DNA from: Atopobiaceae bacterium
GTDB taxonomy: Bacteria; Actinomycetota; Coriobacteriia; Coriobacteriales; Atopobiaceae
Assembly: GCA_022483015.1 (NCBI GenBank)
Contig: JAKVOB010000001.1
Location: forward strand, 1 to 64,000
Length of the DNA stretch: 64,000 nucleotides
Direction: 5' to 3'
The position numbers were made by a program, and so were the translations under genes. Position 1 is the first letter of the stretch. Every line of letters begins with the position of its first letter. This document shows, piece by piece, positions 32,131-47,100 of this stretch. The notes below the pieces were generated by a model, which saw only the letters and a program-made list of their open reading frames with translations, was not told the origin of the DNA and made no database searches.

Positions 32131-33609
32131 TCAGAGCTTGAGGTCAGCAGCCACCTCAGCGGCCGCGGCGAGACCGTCGGCAAACGCGGTGACCACGAGC
32201 GTCGAACCATCTCGTGCGTCCCCTGCCGCATAGACGGGCGTGCCCTTGGGACCGGCAGACGTCCTCACGCGGTGCGAGCCGTCCTTCTCGGCGACCGGGC
32301 GTATGCCGCCGCGGACGCTCGTCACATCAGCACCGAGCGCATCGTAGACACCCTGCTCGGGACCGCTGAACCCGCAGGCGATAAGCACGAGCTGGGCTGG
32401 GAGCTCATGCTCGCTGCCCTCGATGCGCTCCGGCTTGCCGCTGGCCCAGTCGAGGTCGACCACCCGGAGTGCGGAGGCGTGGCCCGCCTCGTCCTTCTCG
32501 ACCTCGAGGGTGTCGACACCCCAGGAGCGCGGGTCCTCGCCCTGGATCTGCGTCGCCTCGACCTGACCGTAGTCGGTCTTCTTGACGTTGGGCCACTCGG
32601 GCCAGGCGTTGTCGGGACGGGGCTCGTCGGGAGGCGCGGGCATGAACTCGAGCTGGTGGACGCTCGCAGCACCCTGACGCAGGGCCGTGGCCACGCAGTC
32701 GGTGCCGGTGTCGCCACCGCCGATGACCACCACATCCTTGCCCTTGGCACTCACGGCAGGGTCGCCACCGTCGAGCACGGACTTGGTCGAGGACGTGAGG
32801 TAGTCGACGGCGAAGCAGACGCCGTCGGCATCCATGCCGTCGGCCTTGAGCGAGCGGGGGCTTGCGGCACCCACCGCGACCACGACGGCATCGAACTCGG
32901 AGACGAGGCGCTTGGCGACGGCCTCGTCGCTCGCATCGACCCCGCACTCGACCGAGATGCCGCTCTTGCCCATGAGCTCGACACGACGTGTGACCACGTC
33001 CTTGGGGAGCTTCATGTTGGGGATGCCGTACATGAGCAGGCCGCCGGCGCGGTCGTGACGCTCGAGCAGGGTCACACGGGCGCCCCTGCGGGCGAGCTCC
33101 CAGGCACAGGCCATCCCGGCTGGGCCAGAGCCCACCACGGCGACCTTGGGTGCGGCATCGTCCGCCTGGGGCAGCACGGCAGGTCCGCCGTTCGACCACT
33201 GGTGGTCGGAGATGGCGCGCTCGTCGTCCTTGATGGTCGTGGCCTCCTCGTCACGACCGAGGTTGCAGGCCGCCTCACAGAGTGCCGGGCACACGCGGCC
33301 GGTGAACTCCGGGAACGGGTTGGTGAGCGAGAGGCGTGCGGCAGCCTCGTCCCAGAGGCCCCGATAGACGAGGTCGTTCCACTCGGGGATGAGGTTGTGC
33401 AGGGGGCATCCGCTCGTCCGCGCATGGCCGAAGCCATAGCCCGTCTGGCAGAAGGCCACGCCGCACATCATGCAGCGGCTCGCCTGCTCACGCTGCTCGC
33501 ACTCGGGCAGCATGACGGCGAACTCATCGAAGTCGTGCACGGTCTGCGCGCTGCTGCGCTCGTTGTGGGCGCGGCGGTCATGCTCGAGAAACGCACCTGG
33601 CTTTCCCAT
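32131..33609 (-). CDS. gltD: Glutamate synthase small subunit
   Basis: The 492-residue GltD feeds NAD(P)H electrons into glutamate synthase. Its N-terminus has two cysteine groups for 4Fe-4S clusters (ASRCMMCGVAFCQTG with a later GCPLH, and CPALCEAACNLG). FAD binding is at VVGSGPAGMACAWELARRGA, the NADPH Rossmann fold at VVIGGGDTGTDCVATALRQG, and the C-terminal FAD contact at VYAAGDARDGSTLVV. Length and motifs are those of the beta subunit of NADPH-GOGAT. It follows gltB by 2 nt and is surely cotranscribed. Confidence 0.95.
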   Translation of the reverse strand: MGKPGAFLEHDRRAHNERSSAQTVHDFDEFAVMLPECEQREQASRCMMCGVAFCQTGYGFGHARTSGCPLHNLIPEWNDLVYRGLWDEAAARLSLTNPFPEFTGRVCPALCEAACNLGRDEEATTIKDDERAISDHQWSNGGPAVLPQADDAAPKVAVVGSGPAGMACAWELARRGARVTLLERHDRAGGLLMYGIPNMKLPKDVVTRRVELMGKSGISVECGVDASDEAVAKRLVSEFDAVVVAVGAASPRSLKADGMDADGVCFAVDYLTSSTKSVLDGGDPAVSAKGKDVVVIGGGDTGTDCVATALRQGAASVHQLEFMPAPPDEPRPDNAWPEWPNVKKTDYGQVEATQIQGEDPRSWGVDTLEVEKDEAGHASALRVVDLDWASGKPERIEGSEHELPAQLVLIACGFSGPEQGVYDALGADVTSVRGGIRPVAEKDGSHRVRTSAGPKGTPVYAAGDARDGSTLVVTAFADGLAAAAEVAADLKL

Positions 33610-33611
33610 GG

Positions 33612-38201
<4,590 letters not shown>

Positions 38202-38350
38202 GTTGTTCCTCCTCTAAGGATGCGTGCCCCCAAGGCTTTGGGCCCGCTGGGGAACAAATGCTAGTCGCGTAACGTAACCGATGTGTTTCAAGCAATACAA
38301 TCGAAGCAATCTCGAAACGTGACGCAACAAATGCCCACAAAGGAGACACC

Positions 38351-39661
38351 ATGACCATCGCCCTCACGCATGCGACCATCCTCGACGGCACGGAGCACAT
38401 GGAGGCCCAGCCAGAGATGTCCCTCCTGGTCACGGACTCGGGTACCATCGGCCAGGTCGCCCCTTCGGCCGACGTCACCGTGCCATCAGGGGTCCGGGAG
38501 GTCGACCTCGCCGGCAGCTACCTCCTGCCGGGCCTCGTCAACATGCACGTGCACTTCTGCGGTGACGGCAAGCCACATAGCGCGGGCGGTGCCTCCGACA
38601 TCATCGGCAAGGTCACGGGCAACCCGCTGGGGCGTGCCTACCTCCGCCATGTCATCGAGCGCAGTGCCAACACCGACCTCATGAGCGGCGTCACGACGGT
38701 GCGCGGCATGGGAGACCCCTCTTGGGCCGACGTCACCATCCGCGACCACATACGCGCCGGCAACCTCACGGGGCCGCGCATGCTCTGCCCCGGTTGGGGC
38801 GTCACACCACCCGACGGCCATGGCGTGGGCCTCATCGCCCAGGTCTGCGAGACGCCCGACGACGCCCGCGCCCTCGTGCGCGAGGTCTTCGCCCATGGCT
38901 GCGACCTCGTCAAGCTCTTCATCACCGGAGGCGTCTTCGATGCCACGGTCGCAGGCGAGCCCGGCGTGCTGCGGATGCCGCTCGAGATGGCACAGGCCAC
39001 CGTCGACGAGGCGCACAGGCTCGGGCTGCCCTGCGCCGCACACGTGGAGAGCACGGCCGGGGTCGAGCGCGCGCTCCTCGCCGGCGTGGACACCATCGAG
39101 CACGGCGCACCCATGACGCCCAAGATCATCGAGCTCTTCCATCACAACGGGGTCGGCGGCACCTCGAGCCTCACCACGACCATCTCGCCGGCCATCCCGC
39201 TCGCCCGCATGGACGCCGAGAGGACCCACTCCACCGACGTCGTCATGACCAACGCGAAGGTCGTCTTCGACGGGATCGTGGAGTGCGCTCGCCAGGCGCT
39301 CGACAACGACATCCCGGTCGGCCTCGGCACCGATGCCGGCTGCCCTTACGTGACCCAGTACGACCTCTGGCGCGAGCTCGTCTACTTCCATGAGCTCGTG
39401 GGGGTCACCAACGCGTTCGCCCTCCATACCGCCACCGAGGTGAACGCCCGGCTCCTGGGTCTTGGCGAGACCTGCGGCACCATCGCCGAAGGCAAGGCCG
39501 CGGACCTCGTCGTGGTCGACAAGGACCCGCTCGACGACCTCGAGGCCCTGCGCGACGTCAGGATGGTCTGCATGGGAGGCAAGCTCATCGAGCGCCCCCA
39601 CGTGCGGCACCTGACCGACCTCGACGCCGAGCTTGACCAGATCCTTCACGCAAAGGCATAG
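38351..39661 (+). CDS. Metal-dependent amidohydrolase
   Basis: A 436-residue amidohydrolase-superfamily TIM barrel of the imidazolonepropionase/prolidase-like group. The metal site is complete: His66 and His68 (NMHVHF), the carboxylated-lysine candidate Lys188 (LVKLFITGG), His231, His251 and Asp328 (GLGTDAG). The C-terminal GTIAEGKAADLVVVDKDPL strand is typical. It probably hydrolyses a cyclic amide or dipeptide bond; the substrate cannot be told. It is divergent from gltB across 149 bp, with AAAGGAG before ATG 38351. A TACAAT -10-like box lies at 38296-38301. Confidence 0.88.
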   Translation: MTIALTHATILDGTEHMEAQPEMSLLVTDSGTIGQVAPSADVTVPSGVREVDLAGSYLLPGLVNMHVHFCGDGKPHSAGGASDIIGKVTGNPLGRAYLRHVIERSANTDLMSGVTTVRGMGDPSWADVTIRDHIRAGNLTGPRMLCPGWGVTPPDGHGVGLIAQVCETPDDARALVREVFAHGCDLVKLFITGGVFDATVAGEPGVLRMPLEMAQATVDEAHRLGLPCAAHVESTAGVERALLAGVDTIEHGAPMTPKIIELFHHNGVGGTSSLTTTISPAIPLARMDAERTHSTDVVMTNAKVVFDGIVECARQALDNDIPVGLGTDAGCPYVTQYDLWRELVYFHELVGVTNAFALHTATEVNARLLGLGETCGTIAEGKAADLVVVDKDPLDDLEALRDVRMVCMGGKLIERPHVRHLTDLDAELDQILHAKA

Positions 39662-39685
39662 GTCCCGGCACCGGTGGGACCAGGT

Positions 39686-39719
39686 CGGGCCAGTCCATCC
39701 TCTCGGACGGCCTGGCCCG
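39686..39719. terminator. Terminator-like hairpin between convergent genes
   Basis: CGGGCCAG (39686-39693) and CTGGCCCG (39712-39719) pair, with a short inner TCC/GGA stem. A smaller GGTCCC/GGGACC hairpin precedes it at 39661-39681. It serves the amidohydrolase and GH1 genes. Confidence 0.55.
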
Positions 39720-39741
39720 TACGCTCCCGCGAGGTCCTCCC

Positions 39742-41208
<1,467 letters not shown>

Positions 41209-41262
41209 TCATGCGCCCGACCTCGTCGGGAGCAGCCTATGCCTTCGCCCATAAGTCTAGGC

Positions 41263-41292
41263 GGCATGGGGAGGTGCGCCCCACCCCATGCC
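41263..41292. promoter_or_regulatory. Inverted repeat upstream of the GH1 gene
   Basis: Perfect 9-bp arms GGCATGGGG (41263-41271) and CCCCATGCC (41284-41292) lie in the 211-bp gap between the RpiR gene and the GH1 gene. It could be the RpiR operator or a terminator for the regulator gene; no U-run favours the former. Confidence 0.5.
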
Positions 41293-41407
41293 AGGAGTTG
41301 GCGCAATGTAACAGGGCATGGTGCCGACCGGTCGAGCCGCAGGCCAGAGCGAACGCCCCGCCCCTCGTCCTATGCACCATCTTCGCACCCGGCAGATGTC
41401 GCCCCAC

Positions 41408-42295
41408 CTAGAGCCCGCTCACCTGGTGCTGGGACGCGTTCTCGTCCTCGAGCAGACGGGCGCGGTCGAGCCTGGTGCGATACAGGTCGGCGTATCGGCT
41501 GGCGAGCTGAGAGACGTCGAGGTAGGACCCGGACAGCACGAGTGCGGCCAAGGTGTCGAAGAGATACTTTGCCGAGGTCGCGAAGACGATGTCGCCCTGC
41601 CTCATGGCCTCGTGGTCGAAGAAGAGCTCGAACGTCATGGAGCAGGCATCGGCCAACGGAGAGGAGCCGTTCGCCGTCACCGCGATGGTTGCCACACCCC
41701 TCTCGGCAAGGTTCAGCGCCGTCTGCACCACGGTCTTGTCAGTCCCACTCCTGCTGAAGAGGAAGACCACATGATCATTCGGCACCACGAACGAGAGGTA
41801 GATCATCTTGTCCATGCTGGAATAGACCGTGGCGAGACGACCCTCCTGGGCCAGGATGTGCGAGGAGTACGACGCAAGCGAGGCAAGCGCGTCCTGTGCC
41901 ACGAAGTCGACGTAGGTGGCCCTCACCACCAGGTCGGCAGCCTCCTGGAGCTGCTCGGGTGAGAGCTTCTCGCGCGTGCGGTCGATCACGGTATGTTGGA
42001 GCTCGGCCATCTTGTTGAGGACGGCAGGCGCCGAGTCCCGCTCATGGATGGCGACATCACCCATGCGGGAGCGCTTGAGGTCCGAGACGATGTTGACCTT
42101 GAAGGCGTTGTAGTTCTCGTAGCCCAGCTTGCGCGAGAGGCGCAGCACCGCGGTCGGGCTCGTGAGGGTGCGACGGGCCAGCTCACGTGAAGAGACGCGC
42201 GCCGCCTCCTCGGGATGGTCGAGCACATAGGCCACGATGGCGCGCTCGCCCTCGGTGAGGTCCTGGCTGGTGCGCAGACGCTCGAACGAATCCAT
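41408..42295 (-). CDS. MurR/RpiR-family sugar-phosphate regulator
   Basis: A 295-residue regulator with an N-terminal RpiR helix-turn-helix (ERAIVAYVLDHPEEAARVSSRELARRTLTSPTAV region, residues 17-52, then RLSRKLGYENYNAFK). A C-terminal SIS domain spans about residues 120-260 (FVAQDALASLASYSSHI, VVFLFSRSGTDKTVVQTALNLAERG). It should bind a phosphosugar and control the neighbouring glycosidase gene. ATG 42295 is chosen because AGGAAGGG precedes it; an in-frame start 24 codons upstream has no such site. The GH1 gene is the obvious target. Confidence 0.9.
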   Translation of the reverse strand: MDSFERLRTSQDLTEGERAIVAYVLDHPEEAARVSSRELARRTLTSPTAVLRLSRKLGYENYNAFKVNIVSDLKRSRMGDVAIHERDSAPAVLNKMAELQHTVIDRTREKLSPEQLQEAADLVVRATYVDFVAQDALASLASYSSHILAQEGRLATVYSSMDKMIYLSFVVPNDHVVFLFSRSGTDKTVVQTALNLAERGVATIAVTANGSSPLADACSMTFELFFDHEAMRQGDIVFATSAKYLFDTLAALVLSGSYLDVSQLASRYADLYRTRLDRARLLEDENASQHQVSGL

Positions 42296-42546
42296 GATGG
42301 GACCCTTCCTGACGAGAAGCACGGAGGAGCAGGCTGGTCCTGCCTGCCCCCTGCCATTATCCGTCATCTGGGGTGGCCTGGCGCAACGTCACGCGCGATG
42401 CCAGGCATGGATGCCCCGCCTCGGTAACATCCATCCGAACCCGGGCGCCATCCCCGAAAGGAGGGTGCCCGCACCATAGGATGGTCCCATCGATACCCCA
42501 AGCAGCCCCGCGGGCGACAGACGTCGGCGGGAAGGAGAGGGACCCC

Positions 42547-42879
42547 ATGCCAGACATCCAGATGGTCAGCGTCATCGCCGCCGTGCTGTGCTGCGCCTCG
42601 TTCGTGCCCGACGCCGCACGTGCCATCGTCCACAAGGACGTCGCCGGGATCAACCTGGTCATGTACGGCATGTTCGTGGCAGGGGTCACCTGCTGGTTCG
42701 TCTATGGCCTCGTCACGGCACAGCCGAGCCTGGCCGTGGCCAACGGCATCACGATGGTGCTCTCGGGTGTCACGTTGGCGACCAAGGTGCGCGTGGATGT
42801 GCTGCCAAAGCGGTACGAGGGGCAGGACGGGACCTGCGAGGCTATCGCCGATGACACGACGGCTCCGGAGCATGTCTGA
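42547..42879 (+). CDS. SemiSWEET-type sugar transporter
   Basis: A 110-residue protein with three membrane helices (VSVIAAVLCCASFVPDA, GINLVMYGMFVAGVTCWFVYGL, LAVANGITMVLSGVTLAT) and the PQ-loop-like SFVPDAARAIVHKDVAGIN. This is the three-helix SemiSWEET layout, which dimerises into a sugar uniporter. Trp in CWFVYG and Asn in VANGIT match the conserved pocket residues. AAGGAGAGG precedes ATG 42547. It is divergent from the RpiR gene, so it might carry a sugar for the same pathway, although that enzyme is expected to use phosphorylated sugar. Confidence 0.8.
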   Translation: MPDIQMVSVIAAVLCCASFVPDAARAIVHKDVAGINLVMYGMFVAGVTCWFVYGLVTAQPSLAVANGITMVLSGVTLATKVRVDVLPKRYEGQDGTCEAIADDTTAPEHV

Positions 42880-42997
42880 CCGCTCGTTCATCGCATCGGT
42901 CGACCAGCGAGTCGTGGCAGCAGAATATCGGTACCATCCCGTTTCTGGTAGAAGCATGAGACCTGGACCGGCACGACACTCCCGGACTGGAGCCGCC

Positions 42998-44113
42998 ATG
43001 ACCAAGCAGAGGACCACCTCGATAGAGCTCATGCGCCTCATCGCGGCCATTGGCATCATGATTGTCCATTTTGGCAGCATCTACCTCGGAGCAAATCACA
43101 TCTGGGCACCCTTTGCGTATGTGTTCGTGGAGCTCTTCTTCATCCTCGGCGGCTTCTTCATGATGAGACATCTCGAGACCGCCTCGGAGCCCATGAGTAC
43201 TGGGGCCTTCCTGTTGCACAAGGTCAAAGGCTTCTACAGCGTCTTCATCATCGCTTTCTCAGCGCAGTTCGTCCTGTTCGTGATCACCAACCAGGTCCAG
43301 GGCCTCGATGGCTACCTTCACTCCCTCCTGCACTTCAAGTGGGAGGCCCTGCTCCTGCACTGCTCTGGCGCAATCAAAGACCCGGCCTTCAACGCTGACT
43401 ATCTCCTCGGGACGAGTTGGTACCTCTCGGCAATGATGCTCGCCTTCGTCTTCGTGTATCCCCTTGCGAAGGGGTACCGCAAGCTCTTCAAGGGGTTCAT
43501 CGCCCCCGTCCTGGTCATCCTGCTCTATGCCATCATCATCCAGTACTATGGCACCCTCGATGTGGGCAGCGAGTACCTGGGCATCGTCACGCTCGCCATC
43601 ATGCGAGGAGTCGCCGGGGTCTGCCTCGGGGCCCTCTGTTGGGAATGCCTGCAGGCGCTACGCGATTGGGAGCCAAGTGAGTCCGTGCTCAGGGCGCTCT
43701 CCACGATGGAGGTCCTCCTCTGGCTTGCCGCGATTCTCCTCCTGACGCAGCTCGACTTCACGACCGACGAGGACGCCCTCTTCTATGTTCTCGTCTTCTC
43801 AGGCATCGTCGTCTTGGGCTTCTGGGACAAGACCGCATTGGCCCACCTGCTCAACCACCATATGGTGCGTGCCCTCACCATGGCTGGCCGGCTCTCGCTC
43901 TATCTCTATCTCTTCCATTGGACGGTCATGACTGCCATGAACCTCTGGCTGCCAGGGCTGCCGACGCCTTGGGCATGGGCGCTCTTCTTCGCGATCACGT
44001 TAGGGCTCTCCCTGCTCTGCATGGCCTTCGATGCGAGAAGGAAGACCTCGAAGCCGGTGCTTGCGCTCGTGGCTGGCTTCCTTGGAATCGCACTGATCCT
44101 GACCCTGGCCTGA
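42998..44113 (+). CDS. Membrane acyltransferase (acyltransferase 3 family)
   Basis: A 371-residue protein with about ten membrane helices of the acyltransferase 3/OafA family. It begins with the usual SIELMRLIAAIGIMIVHFGS, where the His is the expected catalytic residue, and continues with FVELFFILGGFFMMRH. These enzymes O-acylate surface polysaccharides or related molecules. ATG 42998 follows GGAG; longer starts lack a ribosome site. GC content is a little lower than in the housekeeping genes around. It converges on the surface-protein gene with a 47-bp gap, and lies 118 nt after the SemiSWEET gene. Confidence 0.85.
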   Translation: MTKQRTTSIELMRLIAAIGIMIVHFGSIYLGANHIWAPFAYVFVELFFILGGFFMMRHLETASEPMSTGAFLLHKVKGFYSVFIIAFSAQFVLFVITNQVQGLDGYLHSLLHFKWEALLLHCSGAIKDPAFNADYLLGTSWYLSAMMLAFVFVYPLAKGYRKLFKGFIAPVLVILLYAIIIQYYGTLDVGSEYLGIVTLAIMRGVAGVCLGALCWECLQALRDWEPSESVLRALSTMEVLLWLAAILLLTQLDFTTDEDALFYVLVFSGIVVLGFWDKTALAHLLNHHMVRALTMAGRLSLYLYLFHWTVMTAMNLWLPGLPTPWAWALFFAITLGLSLLCMAFDARRKTSKPVLALVAGFLGIALILTLA

Positions 44114-44160
44114 TACTCGTTCAAAAGGAGCAGGGGATGCATGTCATGGAGGGGAGAGCC

Positions 44161-47100
44161 CTATCGACGGGCCCGCCGCCGGCCGATGAGCAGCGCGAGC
44201 AGGAAGGCCGACGCGCCCACCACGACGCCCGACCACAGGTTGGAGTTGCCTAGGTCGACACCGGTCGGAACGACGTCGACCTTGGTGTTCGTGTAGGCGA
44301 CGGTGGTCTTCCCGGCCTGCGTGTCAGTCCCATAGGCCATCGTGCCCGTCACCGTGAGGCCATCGCCGCTGACGTTCGCCGACCCCCCATCGGGCAGGGT
44401 CGTGACAGGCGAGGCCGTATATCCGTCAACCGCGGTCTCCGTGACGGTATAGGTGGTTCCGAGGTCGACGTTCTCGAAGGTCGCGGTGCCGCCATCTGCC
44501 AGGTCTGCGGTCAGGTTCTCGACGATGCCATCCCGCGTGACCGTCACGGCGTAATGGAACTCCCTGGTCTTGTCGGCATAGTCCCCCGTGGTCGCCTTCG
44601 TGATGACAAGGGTCCCCTTGCGCGTGTCGACGGCCCATCGGGCATAGACGTCGAGGTTGCCGTCCACGAGGGCCGACGACTCGCGCATGGTGTCGGTGGC
44701 ACCCACCGGCTTGGTGAAGTCGGTGTCGTAGTACCAGCCCACGAAGGTATAGCCCGCCTTCACCGGGGTGGATAAGGCGAGCGGCTCGCCGTAGAGGAGG
44801 TCCTTCGATTCGAAGAGCTTCGTGGAACCGTCAGAGTCATACATGTTGAGGGTGCCGCTCGTACGGGTGTAGTACAGGCACAGCACCAGGTTGTCATCGG
44901 CAGTGGTGATGGTGCCCGAGTCGTTGGAGAACGCGGTGACGCCATCCGCGTAGAACCCCTTGTACTCGTAACCCGCATAGGACGGATGGGTCACCGGGTC
45001 CGTGGGCAGCTCGGTGACCGAGGCGGGGAGCTCGCTCACGTTGACCGGGTAGGAGCTCGCGCTTGTCAGGGAGTACTGTGTCTTGTCCTCGGCATTCGTG
45101 CTATCGACGTCTTGGAGGTAGATCTCCACCTGATAGGAATAGCTGGCATTCTCCTGCCACAGCGCATAGTAGGTCTGGTCCGCCGCGGCGATGCGCGCAC
45201 CCGCATCGTAGTCGGGACGGGTGGTGCTCGTCTGGTAGGCAGGGGCGACGGTGGTCCAGCCCATGAACGTGTAGCCATCACGGGTGGGGACGCCCGTGGG
45301 AGCGGAACCTATCACGTCGCCGTCATAGAGGTCGTCATGCTTCTCGTAGAGCGTGGTGTCCGTCCCATCGTAGGAACGGAAGGAGACCTTGTACGAGGGG
45401 TCCTTCTCGAAGGTGACACGGATGCTCACCGCCTTCGGGAGCTTGGTGACCAGGAGCGTGCCGTATGTCCTGTCGGCGTTCAGCGACAGCGTGGCCTGGG
45501 CCCCCGAGCTGTCATCAGGGTTGAGGGTCGTGACCGTCCCGTCGGCGACGGTGACATCCGTGACGTTGGTGTCCCCGGACGCCGCCGGACGTACCGTCGA
45601 GATGCCCGAGATGTGGTAATGGGGCTCGGCACGGAAGGCACCTGCAGCCGCGAAGGACGTCTGTGTCCCAGCCGTCCATTCGTACACGTCGCTCAGCTGG
45701 CCGTCGGGCACGTCCTCGGCCGTGGCCCCCGAGGTGACGGAGACGGAACCCCCGCCGGAGGTGATGATGCTCGCGAAGGGCTGCTTGGCAAAACGGGCCG
45801 TGAAGACCGTGGCCCCCTCGATGGGGACGGTCGAGTAGTCATAGGCATAACCAGAGCTCGTCGTCTCGTCATCATAGGTCGTGACGTAGCTCCACCCCGT
45901 GAAGAACCAGTCATCGGCGGTTTCGGCGGTCACGGTCACGGTACCGCTAGCCACCTCCTGGCCGGTGGCGACATCCTGTGTCGTGGTCCCTCCCACGGTG
46001 CCTCGTGCAGCATCCTCCGAGACGAACGTGACCTTGTAGGTGATCGGGTCGTAGAGCACGCGGATGAGCGTGCCGTCCGCGTCGGGAAGGGCATAGCCTT
46101 TAGGCATGTCAGTCCAAGTGACCCCACTATCGGTGCTGTACTGCAGCTTGTTGAACTTATAGCCCGAGAAGGACCTCTCGATGCCAGCCTGGTCGATGAC
46201 GGTGCCGGCGTAATCGACGTCATCCGTACGAAGCGTCTCGTCCTCGGCATAGTCGGACGTCCCCTTAAACCAATACTGCACCTGGTACTGGGATCCGCCC
46301 AGCACATAGGTGGAATCGGTCGAGTTCCAGACGATGAGGCGGGCATTGTCCTCCCCGCGTGTCACGCGGTCATGTGAGAAGTAGGCGATGTCGCTCGTCT
46401 CGGTGAGGGTATAGGCGGTCGACCCCGTCGTCGTGCTTTCCGCAGCGCCCTTCACGCAGAGCTCGCCCTTGGCACCATCGCGAGTGATGATACCGATGGA
46501 GCTGCCGTCAACGAGCGCTCCCTCCACCTCGACCGAATAGGTGGAGAGGAGGTTGCTTCTGTTGTAGACCTCGGTGTTGGAGATGAGGCCGGCAGCGGTC
46601 TTGTTGTCCTTGACGACGACCTTGCCGCTGACATAGATGTGCGAGCCGGACTTCGTCATACCGATGCCACCACCCAGCGCCTGGCGGCCACAGACGTTCC
46701 CTGTGATGGTGACACCGTCACCGAGGTGGAGGTACGGGGTCCCATAGTTGCCCATGAGCAGGATGCCGCCACCATCGGCGGTCGAAGACGTAGCTGTGTT
46801 GCCAGAGATGGTCGTGTTGGTGATGGTGAGAGACGCGGTGTTGTTGGTGTCGATGCCACCTCCACCGGCGGCGCAGACGTTGTCCGAGATCGTGCAACCG
46901 TTGATGGCAGTGGGCCGCCCATAGGTCTCGAGCCCGCCGGCACGGGCCGTCTTGGCCTCATTGCCGGTGATGGTGCAGTTGGTCAGAGTGGCACCGCAGG
47001 TATAAGCTCCTCCAGCATATTTCGTGGCAACGTTGTCCTTTATCGTCACGTCGGTCATCTTGAGACGGTCAACGCCACCGGTCGTACCATCCACAAACAG

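Noticed and set aside
42370-42420. Further copy of the 56-bp repeat (similar CCTGGCGCAACG text)
   Set aside because: Only short stretches match, and the arms GGTCAC and GTGACC are absent, so the likeness is probably chance.
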